Shown here in pieces: positions 24,801 through 37,201 of a stretch of DNA of 64,000 nucleotides. The position numbers and the translations under genes were made by a program. This DNA is from Macrotrachela quadricornifera. Lineage: Eukaryota; Rotifera; Eurotatoria; Philodinida; Philodinidae. Positions within the stretch are counted from its first letter, which is position 1; every line of letters begins with the position of its first letter. The notes beneath the pieces were generated by a model. It did no database searches. It saw only the letters and a list, made by a program, of their open reading frames with translations, and had not been told where the DNA came from. The stretch spans positions 1-64,000 of the forward strand of contig JAJEKB010021343.1 in assembly GCA_022393335.1 (NCBI GenBank). Direction: 5' to 3'.

Positions 24801-27800
24801 AAAATAATTAAAGGTGTTGTTAAAGAAAAAGAACAAGCTAAACGTGAATATCGTGAAGCTATTGAAAAAGGTCATGGTGCTTATTTAATGAATCAAGAAC
24901 AACCAGAAATATTTAGTGTATCTGTTGGTAATTTACCAGCTAATTGTGAAGTTATTATTAAAATAACATATGTTACTGAATTATCTATTGAAAATAATGA
25001 TATTATATTTCGTTTTCCTGCTAAAATAGCATCATGGCAATCAAAACAAATATTAGAAATAAAAGATCAAACAATAGTTCCATCAATAAATCTTGAACAA
25101 AATAATTCTTTAATGAAATCAGTTGAATTTAGTCTTAAAACATCAATACGTATGCCATATGAAATAATAAAATTATTTTCTCCAACACATCGTCTTAGAC
25201 GTAAAATAACTGATTGTATTGCTATGATTGAACTTGTTGATAATATTTTACTTGAAAAAGATTTTATTCTTTCAATAACATTAAAAAGTGTTAATTTACC
25301 ACGAATGTTAAATGAAACATATGCTATATTAGATGAAAATAATAATAATAATAAACAATTAATTAATGAAAATTCTCAAGCATGTATGTTAACATTTTAT
25401 CCTAAATTTGATATAATAAAAAATTTAAATGAATATATTGAAATTGTTTTTATTATTGATGTATCAAATTCAATGGATGGAAATAATGTTCAACAAGCTA
25501 AACAATTAGCACATTTATTTTTAACAAATATGAAAAATGAGAATACAAATATTTATTTTAATATTGTTACTTTTGGTTCAGGTAAGAAAAAGAAAATTTA
25601 TTTTTTTCTTTGTTTTTTAAATTTTACTTTTTTTAGATAATGATGAATGTTTTCCTATTTCATCACTAAATACAAAAGAAAATATTGATAAAGCTAAACA
25701 TTTTGTATTGGTTCGTATTATTTTTATTTTAAATTTTATATATATATATATATATAAATCAATTTATTTTTTTAGCATTCCTTAGATCATCGTGGTAATA
25801 CAGATCTATTTACTGTACTTCGTCAATATTCACTTTTACCATCAATATCTAAACTTGGTCGACAATTTATTATTCTTTCTGATGGACATATTAATGATTT
25901 AAAATCAATAATAAATTTATTAGAAAATCAATCATCAATGCGTTATGATCGTTTATTTACATGTTCAATTGGTGATACATCAAATAAACATAATTTAAAA
26001 CAATTAGCTAATAGTGCAAATGGTGGTGGTTTAACAACAATATTTGATTCAAATTATCGTTCAAAATGGAAAACAAAAGTACTTCAAATTCTTGAACATA
26101 TTCATCAACCATGTGTAACAAATATAACAATTGATTGGCATGGTACAATAAATAATCAACAAGAAAAATTTATTAATCAAGCACCAAAAATAATTCGTTC
26201 ATTATTTAATGGTATGCGTTTAACTGTATATCGTTTTATTGAAAATTGTCATAAAGCAACATTAAAAGCAATGATAAATAATCAAGAATTTATAACTAAT
26301 GTATTTAGTAATAAAATAACTGAAACACAAGGAAAAATTTTACATTGTTTAACAGCTCGAGCTATTATTCATGATTATGAAAATGGTTTATTAGATAATG
26401 ATGAAAGTGAAAATGAATTTATTAAAAAACAATATAAACAAGATTTAATTGAACTTAGTATGAAATATTCTGTTGTTAGTTCATTTACAAGTTTTGTTGC
26501 TATTGAAGAACGTGATGGAGAAGCACTTGATCCAGGTAAAATATTATTTTTATTTTGAAATTAAAAAACAAAAATAAATATCTTTTTTCATTTTTTAAGG
26601 TGTTCGATTACTTGATGTAATGCTTGAACATGATGTTGATTTACTTCCATATATTTGTTGGGATGGTGAACGTTCACAAATTGATTTAATTAAAGAAGAA
26701 TTAATAAATGCAAAACGTTTATTTGATAATGCATCAATATCAAATAAAATAAATTTATCAAATGAATATGAAAAACTTTGTCAAAATATATCTTATCGTT
26801 CAGGTGGTGACTCTAAATATGGTTTAATGTTAGGAATTATTGATACATATCGAACAATATTAAAAGATAATAATAAAGCTCGAGAACTTGAAAATAAAAT
26901 GAAAAATGGTAAATATTTATTTATTTTGTGTTTTTTTTTTGTTGTTGAAAATACTTAATGTTATTATTTAGATTTAATTGATGAAATCATTAATGCAACA
27001 GCAGATGAAAGAAAAATATTAGAAAAACGATTAGATGAAGTTGATATACGCATCACAACTGAAGATAAGTGAGTTGAAAATTTAAGAAAATTTAAGTTTT
27101 TATGAATTATTCTTTTTATTAGCACAAATTTAGAAGGTCAAAGTTTAAGTTGGGATGAATTCGATGCTGAAGACACTTCTGACGATAGCAGTGATGCTGA
27201 TATTTTCAATGCCTGTCTTAGTCTTGTAAGTTGAATATAAAGAATACACAAAAATTGTTTGAATTAATTCTAGAGGTCACGTTCTCTTACACCATTAAAA
27301 ACATGTAATGACAAATCATATCGGAGAAGACGTGTCAAAGAAATCTATTCTTCTCTAATCGATTTTGCAGATAATGATGTATCACTAGTAGAACAAAGTA
27401 GTTTGCAATCAGCAAGGGCAGATGTTAGTCAAAATAAGAAGTTCGATTCATGGTCAGATGATGATGAAGACGAAAGTGATGATATGGGTTTTGGTTTATC
27501 TGACGATATGCCATCTATATCATTTTCAAAAAGTAGTTGTTACGAAACGAAAAAATCCTTTCTTAAAGATGAAGAATCGGCACCCTCGATCAAAGCTAAA
27601 CTAACAACAAAAAAAGCTTCAGGATGGTCAGACGCAGCAGAAGAAGAGGAAGATGTTGATATGGGTTTTGGTTTGTTTGATGATGTGGCACCTACATCAT
27701 TTTCAACAACGAGCTCTGACAAAGAGAAAAAATCCTTTGTTAAAGCTAAAGAATCGGCAACTGTGATCAAAGCTAAACCACAAATGGTAAAAATTTTAGC

Positions 27801-30800
27801 ACAGTCATACGAATCAGAAGAAGACGAAGCTAGTGACATGGGTTTTGGTTTGTTTGATGATGTGGCACCTACGCCAATTTCAATAATTAGGTCTAACAAA
27901 GAAAAATTCGCTCGTGAAATTGAAACCCGTGCTAGAACACAGGAAAAATTGGTCACATCCTCTATTAAACCGGCAAAAAAAGAGATCTTTACTGATGGTG
28001 ATGCTTCTTTATTCGCTACACATAAAACGGAGTCACTTAAAATGGGTAAGAATTTTCAATAAGACTTTCTATTTAGATAAAATAATTATCGAAAAATATT
28101 TCTTTTAGAATTAGAACAAGAACGAATGGAACCAGAAAAACATCATCGAAATAAATCTGTGAAATCGATTTCATCTTCAAAAGTAATTCAAAAGTCACAT
28201 GAGAAATTGTCATCTATCATGGATGCTGGCTTGATTCTTCAACCAAAACAAAATGTGATTAAGCCTGAATCAGTTACTTTTCTTCCTCAGTCACAGCAAC
28301 AACAACAGCAACAACAACAACAACAACAACAACAAACAAGCCATTTATCTTTATCTGCACCATATATAACAAATTTGCATAATATTAAACAAGATGATCT
28401 TTTAAAGACATCAAATATTTTTGCGTCTGCAATATCACCAACAAATGGCTTCTCAACTGCACAAGCAGTTGAGCCATCATTATTTGGCACCACAACCACT
28501 ACTAACATTCCTCCTTCATTCGTGGGATTTAATAGTGTAACAACAACCACTACTGTTGCACCCACATATGCACCAATATCATTTGGTTATGTACCAACAA
28601 CACCTCGTTATTTTCCAACATCACCTTATTATTCTCCAACAGCACCTGGTTATGCTCCAACAGCACCTAGTTATGCTCCAACAACACCTGGTTATGCTCC
28701 AACAGCACCTAGTTATGCTCCATCATCTTCATTCAGTCCGTTCGGAACTAGCAGCAATAACAATAATGTCCAACCTTATTATATGCCTGCAGGATTTTAT
28801 GGTTCAACAACGCTCTCAGCCGGTGTACCACCACCACCACCACCACCACCACCTCCTCTTCCTAATGCAGCTTCATTTGGAAGTAGTACCAGTACTGCTG
28901 GTGCACCCATTGGATTTAGTGCTCAACAGCTACATATAGCTCACATGTTTGCACCACCACCGATACCTCTTCCTAATGCAGCTTCATTTGGAAGTAGTAG
29001 CAGTACTGGTGGTGCGCTCCCAGTATTTGGTGCGCCTCCAGTATTTGGCGCTCAACAACCACCCCCAGCTTCCATGTTTCTACGACCACCACCACCTCCT
29101 CCTTCTTTTCATAGTGCAGCTTTATTTGGAAGTAGTAGCAGTACTGGTGGTGCGCCATCAGTATTTTGTGCTCAACCAACACCTCTAGCTCCCATGTTTG
29201 CACAACCACGACCACCGCCACCACCACCACCACCACCACTTCCTAATGCAGCTTCATTTGGAAGCAGTAGCAGTACTTTTGGTACGCCTCCAGTATTTGG
29301 CGCTCGACAAGCAACTACAACGTCCATGTTTGCACCGCCACCACCGCCTCCTCCTCCTTTTCCAGGGGCAGCAGCAGGACTATTTTCATTCGGCAGTACA
29401 TTCTATTCACCCGCACAACAAAAATTGTCGTCCGATAGTACTATAATTACTACCAGCACTAATAGTGCGCCTTCACCAACTGTCCATGGAATCATGCCTA
29501 CAATTTCTCCGATTCCACCTCGTTTACCATCATCGTGTTCATTCGATAGTTTTAATGATGCACTTACATCATCTATTCCCTTACGACTCGATATGCTGTC
29601 AGATTCAACATCTACATCTCGCGCTGATTCAAAGCCTTCACTGAAACCACCATTACCTACTCAAGTCCGTGAAGACGAATCAAGATACCTACACTCACCT
29701 GCAGCACTCACGAAATCTGCTAATCTTGATCGTGCTGATAATAGGCGATCTAGCCAATTAAGTAGTAGGGGTGGTAGAAGGGGCAAAAGTGGCAGCAACT
29801 CATTTGAAAAGGAAGAAATGCTGGAATTAAGCCTCAAATCTGAACAGATTAAAGGACCAATTATCGAAGCTATTGATACTATCGATACAAGTTCAATGCT
29901 TCAATGGCGATATACTGATGTATGTAAATATAGAATTACACTTGCACCCTTTTATATAAAGTATTTATTATTATAGACTCGATTCGATGAACAAGAGCGG
30001 AAACCAATGTCAGCACCCACATCTAATTTATTGTCATCTGATGATACCACTTATTACAAAGCACAAAAGAAAAAGACTAAGGAAAAGTAAGACTTGTACA
30101 TAATAAGCAACAATTATATTAACTATAACAAAAAATTAATTTTGTTTTTTAGATCGAAATTCTCAATAGGTGTACAAGACCTATTATTACTTGATGTCAC
30201 ACCACTTGGTTTAGGTATTGAAGATATGAATGGTAATATGTGTACAATTATTAGTCGTAATCGAACACTTCCATTAAAAACACAATTTTCTCCAGTATTT
30301 ACTAATGCTTATGCTTATCAAACAACAGCTATAATTCGTATTTTTCGTGGTGAACATAAACTTACAAAATATAATGTTAGTTTTAAATTACTATTAAAAT
30401 CTATTTATATTAATTTTTCATTTTAGACATTTCTTGATGAATTTATTCTTACTGGTTTAACACCAAATTTTGCTTCACAAGTATTAGAAATATCTATTTG
30501 TATGGATATTGATGCTAATGATATATTAACAGTTGAAGCTGAAGAATCACGATCAGGTGCTAAAGCTAAAATTATAATTAATCTAAAAAATCGTAAGAAA
30601 TTCTTTTACTTAAAATTAAAATTTTCTTGTTTATATATATATTCATCATAGATCCTATTGATAAGAATAGTATTGAACAACATATAGAATACGTTGAAAG
30701 TGATCCAAATTTTAAAGCATTATGTATTACTGATCGACAAACAAATGATTCATTATATAAACTTAAAGGTGAAACTGAAAATAATAAAATAAATTTTACT

Positions 30801-31427
30801 AATGAATTAGAAAATTCTGAAAATATTATTTCAATATTTAAAAATTTAAAACATATTGAATTAACATCAACAATAATAAATGAATTAAAAAGAATTCAAT
30901 TAGTAGATGGTTCTTTTGATTTAAATCAAGATTTAGCTAATTTATTATCAATAAATATAAATTATTTTGATAAACTTAAACAATATTTATTTCAACAAGG
31001 TTTTAAATCATTTGGTAAGATAAATTTATTTCGAAAGAAAGAGACAATAAGAATTTTTATTTTTCTTTAGCATTAAATATACAAAATGATATATTTCATT
31101 TAATTGCTACTGGTATTATTTTAATTGAACTTTTTTTTCAAATACCAATATCCGAAAGAAAAACATATTTAATTCCATTTAATCATGAACAAATTCGAGT
31201 AAGAAAAGAAAACCAAATTTCATTTGATTTTTTTATTTATTTTATTTTATTCTAAGATAATTTTTCATCGTCACTTACCGAAAATTTTATTAGAAAATAT
31301 TGATAAAGCAATTCAATTTTATCAACAAAAACGTTTATCTTATGGAATTTATTGTGAACAATTAGAATTGAATTATTCATCATGGGAAAAATTTATTCAA
31401 TATAAAATTTTTAATATTAACAATTGA
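21881..31427 (+). CDS. PARP4: PARP4 / vault poly(ADP-ribose) polymerase with an Hsp70-type substrate-binding domain, 26 exons
   Basis: Exons: 21881-21933, 22089-22239, 22300-22495, 22552-22694, 22745-23032, 23097-23234, 23300-23461, 23517-23677, 23737-23874, 23930-24215, 24273-24429, 24497-24636, 24687-25581, 25637-25710, 25776-26535, 26600-26908, 26972-27068, 27123-27225, 27274-28045, 28109-29919, 29977-30086, 30153-30375, 30427-30592, 30652-31014, 31071-31198, 31257-31427. They close at 2,664 residues. Order: BRCT (about 25-110); PARP regulatory helices (about 240-430); ADP-ribosyltransferase core with LFHGS (H464), GIYFSDS (Y504) and DDEYVIY (E575), so the H-Y-E triad is intact; VIT (about 640-770); vWA with MIDAS motif DVSNS (about 920-1090); acidic region with three MGFGL repeats (1488, 1547, 1606); poly-Gln and Pro-rich FG-containing linker; Hsp70-like linker plus substrate-binding beta domain (about 2323-2444); C-terminal region resembling the major vault protein-binding domain (about 2520-2655). 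Known role of the family: ADP-ribosylation within vault particles. First exon is tentative; the alternative start is the ATG at 22090. Confidence 0.9.
27451..27910 (+). repeat. Three coding repeats of about 177 bp in PARP4 exon 19
   Basis: The motif for MGFGL[SF]DD occurs at 27484, 27661 and 27838, exactly 177 bp (59 codons) apart, each preceded by an acidic run and followed by a Ser/Lys-rich stretch. The two downstream copies are the most alike, suggesting duplication in series. The hydrophobic-aromatic core in an acidic setting looks like a short linear binding motif; the partner is unknown. Confidence 0.85.
28290..29375 (+). repeat. Low-complexity coding region: poly-Gln, YAPT repeats, Pro/FG repeats
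   Basis: Within PARP4 exon 20 there is a CAA/CAG run (about 28296-28335, roughly 16 Gln), then a chain of PGYAPTAPSYAPT-type repeats (about 28560-28725). Four units follow built on a proline run plus NAASFGSSSSTGGAP and VFGAQ, starting near 28864, 28975, 29113 and 29245. The reading frame stays open throughout, so these repeats are translated. Human PARP4 also has a Ser/Ala/Pro-rich segment in this position, but the repeat detail here is different. Confidence 0.85.
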
Positions 31428-31955
31428 TTTAATCATTATTTACTTTCATTTTCTTTTTCTAATCATGAAATAAATAAATATGCTTCGCTATAATACTTCT
31501 GTTAATAAAGATGTAGTCACACCCCCGTTGATCGAGTCCTCTATTATATATTGATTGATATCAAGGGTCGATATATATTATATAATATAATAATAGTTAT
31601 ATTATTAAAGTGAAACAGATGCTTTATTCTTTAGTTTATTTCTTTTATTATGTATACGTAAATCTGGGTATCTATGATTCTCTCTCTCTCTCGCTTTTTT
31701 CGTTTCATGGACAAAGATTCCTGGACAGATAACCACGAAATTTATGATAAGAAACCGAAAATTGTTTTGATTCTATTTCGTGGTAAATGATAATATGTAC
31801 GCAAAATTTTCCAGGCTCATCCAACCATATATTGCCAACACAACATGTTTTCATTCTTTCTCTCGATTTAAATAAGAAAAAATCTGTTATAAAGAACGAT
31901 CGGTATTTTATATATTCTTTCTCTCTCTTTTTCTATCATAAGCAATATCTCGGGA

Positions 31956-31963
31956 TATAAAAG
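31956..31963 (+). promoter_or_regulatory. TATA box of the FABP gene
   Basis: TATAAAAG lies 153 bp before the ATG, preceded by CT-rich tracts (31681-31692, 31914-31935). A start site near 31985 would give a leader interrupted by the 5' UTR intron. A clean TATA box fits a strongly expressed gene. Confidence 0.6.
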
Positions 31964-32039
31964 AAGATGTGTCTGTATTCATTTTTTCACTCTTTACCTC
32001 AGCGTTTCATCGTCACAAGCACCACTTTTCGTCGATTTA

Positions 32040-32097
32040 GTAAGTTAATTTTATAGTATTTAATTAATTATTTATTTATAAATTTTTTCTTAAATAG
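32040..32097 (+). other. Probable 5' UTR intron of the FABP gene
   Basis: GTAAGT at 32040 and AG at 32096-32097 (cttaaatag) bound a 58-bp AT-rich stretch, the usual intron size in this window, ending 18 bp before the FABP start codon. Inferred from splice signals only. Confidence 0.5.
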
Positions 32098-32115
32098 AAT
32101 ATTTATTATAATATA

Positions 32116-32709
32116 ATGGCAGCTACCAGCGGTATTGAAAAACTTAAAGGTACATGGGAATACGTCGATGGTGAACATTTCGATGATTACATGAAAGAAC
32201 TTGTAAGAAGATTTTTATATTTAATATAATGAAATTATCTTTTTTTGTTTTTAAAAGGGTGTTGGTTTTGCTCTTCGTCAATCAGCTAAATTGGTTAAAC
32301 CAAAATTAATCATTTCTGAAAATGGAGGTAGATGGTCACTTAAAAGTGAATCAACACTTAAAACAGCATCATATGAATTTACACCTGGTACTGAATTCGA
32401 TGAAACACGTCTTGATGGTGAAAATGTTAAAGTAAGTTAAATAAAGTTTGTTTTTTTGATCAAATATATTTATCTTTTATTTATTATAATAGTCTGTAAT
32501 CCGATTCGAAAATGATCGATGGGTACACACAATGCGTGATAAAAATGGTAAAGAAGCAACAATTGTACGTTGGGTTGATGCTCAAGGACAACAACAAATT
32601 GTATATTTAATTTATTTTAAAATAGCAAAATTTATATATTGATTTTTATTTTTAGGATATGAAAGCTGGTGATGTTACAGCTCGTCGTTGGTATAAACGT
32701 GCTGATTAA
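32116..32709 (+). CDS. Fatty acid-binding protein (intracellular lipid-binding family), 4 exons
   Basis: Exons 32116-32202, 32258-32431, 32493-32600, 32656-32709 give 140 residues, the normal size for this family (about 130-140). The N terminus contains the signature LKGTWEYVDGEHFDDYMKEL, followed by GVGFALRQ. Later strands show WSLKSESTLKTASYEF and ETRLDG, and the C-terminal strand ends ARRWYKRAD with the R-x-Y type fatty-acid carboxylate contact. Three introns at the canonical family positions support the call. The protein is a cytosolic ten-stranded barrel that carries fatty acids or related ligands. The exact ligand and paralog cannot be read from sequence. The gene starts 0.69 kb after PARP4 on the same strand and has its own TATA box. 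Confidence 0.95.
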
Positions 32710-32938
32710 ATATTTTAAATCATAACTATCACACACGATAAACAACTGAAAAAAAAACAAATCGTTATCTGATTTCTTTTTTTTATTTCTTTTATCTTCT
32801 TTTTCTTATATCCGTTTTATATAACCTTTAAAAGAAAAACAGTGTAGCAACAGATGTATTCGTTTTTGTGTTAGTTTTCATTATGCTTTTTTTTTGTATA
32901 CGTGTGTGCCTATATTTGGTTTTCGAAAAAAAAAATAC

Positions 32939-32944
32939 AATAAA
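32939..32944 (+). terminator. Polyadenylation signal of the FABP gene
   Basis: AATAAA about 230 bp after the stop codon, in a T-rich then A-rich stretch, is the first canonical signal downstream. Confidence 0.5.
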
Positions 32945-33440
32945 CAAAAAAGCAAATAGCGAAAAAAATATTTTATGAATTTCGAGATTCAAAAGAAAAC
33001 GTGATTTTGATACGAATGATAATATAGAATATTTAATTTGAATGAAAAGAATTTGTAAGAATTATTTATATTGAAAATAATCATAATAAAATATCGTACT
33101 GTAAATGACCTTTCTGTTTATTTATATGAATAGTATACATATAACCGATATATGGATATAATCTAGGTTATTTTCATGTCAAATTTTTGTACGTTCTGAA
33201 TCGTAGATGAAAATTTAGCACGATTTATGTTGATATTTAAAATAAAATATTTTGTCTTCTAATCTTTTTGTATATCATACAAACTTATTAAATTATTTTT
33301 AGCTTTTGTTTTCAATACATTTCACAAACAATCTCAAGAATAATCAGCGATTCTTACAAAGAAAACCACTGGTACAAGTGGTTTATGCTTTTTCAAATAC
33401 TTTTGCATAAATTGTTTTTTTTATTAAAATAGTATATGAT

Positions 33441-33613
33441 GGGTCAAAAAAAGTGAGCTCGAAATTTCTAGTTGACCTACTTCTTTTGTTTAGTAAATTT
33501 CAGCTCTACACTATGACTTTGATTCTAATAAATGTCATCAGACGATTCAGCGTAGTTCAAAGTTCATCTTCAAATTGTCGTAAACTCCAAATTTGGAGCT
33601 CACTTTTTTGACC
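33441..33613. mobile_element. 173-bp MITE with 8-bp target-site duplication
   Basis: Terminal inverted repeats begin GGGTCAAAAAAAGTGAGCTC on the left, matched on the right by the complement of GAGCTCACTTTTTTGACC. A perfect direct repeat TATATGAT flanks the element at 33433-33440 and 33614-33621. An 8-bp duplication is the mark of hAT-type transposition. No coding capacity; a non-autonomous copy. Confidence 0.8.
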
Positions 33614-34356
33614 TATATGATACTAGATGGCGTATTAATATAAAAATATGGTGTACTATTGATCTTAGTAAGTTAAACTTTAATCTAAATCAGATGTTTT
33701 ATATTGTGTTACAACTAGCTTTTCACATGTTTTCTAGACTTTTTCAATTGTGATAATAGTATTATTTATTTACAAAAAAAATAAATGTAGATTACTATTC
33801 TAACAAGTATATATTTATCCAATAGTAATTAAAGAGAGTGATAAGAAATGACGATGTATACATATAGTATTATTTTCTTTTAGAAGTGTTTCTGTTTGAA
33901 GTCGAGGCATGTCGATTTTGTATATAAGATGTTTTATGAATAATAAAATAGTGCTTGATTGATTATCGAGTGGTGCGAAAATAATAAAACACTTTTGTTT
34001 TGTCTTCTATAAAGATCTTAAAGTGTTTCTAAAAAAATGATTTCGAGATTATGCTCTACAGGAATAGAAGTGTGTTGTTCAAAAAACATTCTGACTTAAT
34101 ACGCAAAATAAACAAAAAAGAAAAAGGGGCACAGAAATCTGTACTATTTCTTCATACAATAAAATTGATTCTTATCAACAAATTTAAAGATTTGTATCGA
34201 ACAGTGTGCTAACAGAAACTCTTACTTAATGAATTGAAATGTTCTACAAGATTGATTCCATCTCTTAATATGAATCATACATTTTAATGTTTATAATGAG
34301 ATCGTAATAAATAACATAGTCGACTGTTCTTTCTAGTTTTGTAATCGAGCATTTCG

Positions 34357-34747
34357 ATGAAGAAATATAGTAGAAAAAAAGTTATTGAATCTTCTAATGT
34401 CGATTCACTACTACGATCAATAAATCAAACAGCTCAAAGTGAATAATCATAAATAACTTTCTTGATTCTCTCGTTAATACTTGAATAGACTGAAGAGACA
34501 ATTAATAAAAGAAAAGAAGAATCACAAATGATTGTCAAAAAAAAAAGAACTTATCAATACATATATTCTGATATTTTATAATATAAAAAAAATGTTTAAC
34601 AAAAGAAATAAAAACTATATATTACATTTCATGAATATTGCATGTGAATGTATCAATTTATTATTAAATCAGAAAAGAATACCATTTCCTGCTTATCGTT
34701 TACTAGATAAATTTAATTCCGGTCGTTTGCCTTTCGAACAATTTTGA
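34357..34747 (+). other. Two short open frames, possible small gene or remnant
   Basis: An ATG at 34357 opens a 29-residue basic frame (MKKYSRKKVIESSN...). After a possible intron, a frame ending at 34747 reads through CINLLLNQKRIPFPAYRLLD and stops after PFEQF. The second piece has protein-like character, but the two do not join in frame with the splice sites I can see. Kept as a possible small or decayed gene. Confidence 0.2.
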
Positions 34748-36149
34748 TTCAATAATAACAATACTTTTTTTTTTCTTTTCTTATTGATCATTTTTAATTG
34801 AAATTTTGTTTTCATTCATAATAATCAGAGATCGTTTATCGAAAATTTCATCATAAGATCGTTTTATTTATTTAATGTATGATAATACCTTAGTTAAAAT
34901 TCTTTCCAGTAAAATAAAACATGAAAATAGGAGCCGTAATTGCATATTTTTTAACAAAATAGTTGCTTTTGTAACCATTGTTTGACCGAGTTAGACGAAA
35001 ATTATATATCTATCTATAAGAAGATAAGAACTAATTGAAAATTAATCCATAATAAATCACTTTTTTTTTTTTTGAGTCATTAATATTGAGAAAAAAGAAT
35101 TCGATCAGACAGTTAATACTAGATTATAATCACAAAGCACAAATTTAATATCCGTTCTAAATGATATAATTTAATACTTTTTCTTTAGAGAATTTTTTTT
35201 TTTTATTCTTCATTATTTTAGAAAAAAAACTAATTATTTGCATAAAATTTTCATTTATTAAAAAAAAAAACTAATTATTCATAAGCATTCATTTTCATTA
35301 AGACAATACAAAATTTTGTTTCTTTTAATAGATGACAAGTGTTTGTTCGATATATAGATATATATATGTTTTTGAATGATGAACGGAATTGATTATACGA
35401 AAAAAGAAAAAAAAATAGTACTTTATGACCTTGACATGTGTTCATCATTGAATCCGTATAAACATTTTCAATAAGATCTTATCATTTTGTTTTTTTATCT
35501 ATAGTCTTTTCTTTTCTTTTTTTTTTGTTAATATGTATATGTATAGTTGTTTGTTATAATAATGAAAAAATGTATTGATAATGACGATGATTAGTAAAAC
35601 GAAGAACGACATAAGAATGAAATTGATTTGGTTGACATTCATCTCGGCTTTTCTATTTTTTTTTTCTCATCAGATCTCTTATCGATGTGCTCATCCTTTT
35701 CCGTTCTTCTTCTATAGTTCTATCTTAGAGTTTATTCGATTGTGTAATGCACTCATACTCCGCCTGCCTATCATCTGCCTACATGCTTAAGAAGACATTA
35801 TTCGTCACAGTCAATAACAGTGCAGCCAAAGGCGAATAAGAGAAAGGTGATGGTGATCAGCATCATAACGCAAAAAGAGAGAGAAACAGACAGATAGATA
35901 GATTTATATTTATAGAGACAGAGAGAAAAAAAAAAAAAAAGAATAATAAGAAGTTCTATCATTGGATTTTCTCTTTATATGAAAGAAAGTTTTTTCTTTA
36001 TATACAACTCTCGGGTACTATTTAAACGATTTTGAGTGCATAAAATATTCTCAGAATAGTTGACATATTACTACTATTTATTAATGAACATGTATTAACA
36101 ATATTGACAAAGAAAAAATCATTAAATTCTCAAATTGTTTTAACAAAAT

Positions 36150-37170
36150 ATGTCTCGTTATACTCGATCAAATAGTACAAGACCTTTTTGTAAGTATATA
36201 TATTCTTTTTATATTATATTTCTTTTTTTTGTAATAAACAAATGATTAAAATTTGTTATGACAAGTTGCATTAATAATTGTTGTTCATGCGCATAATATT
36301 TTTGTCAAGTTTTTTTTTGACATCCATCTATTTTCATTATAATATACTGTACATAGATAACTAAATATTGATCTATGTCAATTCGATTAGTTGATTCATG
36401 TCTTTTCTCGCGTCATCTTTTTTTTTTTCTTCTTTTTATTATTCTTTTCTTTTTGTTATTAGTTGAAGTGTATCATCGTTGTGCATGACAAAATTTACAT
36501 TAGTAGAGAAGATTTTAAAGAAATATTCTATTGTTTTTTGTTTTCATGCAATGTAAAAAGAACAAAAGAGTATTATATATATTCAACTATTATCTTAGTA
36601 TTATCATTTACTGATTACTTCTATTAATGAGATAATCAAAAGTAGCAAATTAGTTTTATTAAATAGAATAACGTGGAGGGAAAAAAAGAAAGAACAATAA
36701 CTTTCGTGATAAATATCTGCATATATAAATTACAAATAGCATCAAAGAATTTCTTTTTTGCTATTTTTATTCTAAATAGAAATGTCATCATCATTTATAT
36801 TTATTCCTTACCAATTTACCTTTTGAAAAACTCAGCATGTTGATTAATTATATAAAAGATCTTTTTTTGTATAAAACACGCACAATAATATAATTATTTA
36901 TATCCTACTGTTATATTCTTCATATGATATACCTATTAATTTAGATCGAGTTAAAGTAATCAATGGAATGTGTTCGACAACATCATCGAATGATATTGAA
37001 AATATTCATTTACTTAATGTATTAAATTGGTCACCATTAGAAAATTTAATACAAAGTAGAACATCATCAACAACTGAAACAAAAGATAAAGATGAAAATG
37101 ATATTAAATTAAAAACAAATTATAATGCTGTACAAATATCAATTGAATTACAAAAAAAAATGTTAAAGTA

Positions 37171-37201
<31 letters not shown>

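Larger units (their letters stand above)
32945..36149. other. Intergenic region with one MITE, otherwise nothing firm
   Basis: AT-rich sequence separating FABP from the DUF547 gene. It holds the 173-bp MITE and a pair of short open frames listed separately. Purine runs near 35870-35945 and pyrimidine runs near 35500 are simple sequence. The last part presumably includes the promoter of the next gene. Confidence 0.5.

Noticed and set aside
28287..28565. Minus-strand open frame across the poly-Gln tract
   Set aside because: It is the antisense shadow (poly-Cys) of the PARP4 CAA/CAG repeat and has no independent support.
28556..29446. His/Leu-rich plus-strand frames overlapping PARP4 exon 20
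   Set aside because: They are out-of-frame readings of the Pro-rich and Tyr/Pro repeats; the main frame is continuous and in phase with flanking exons.
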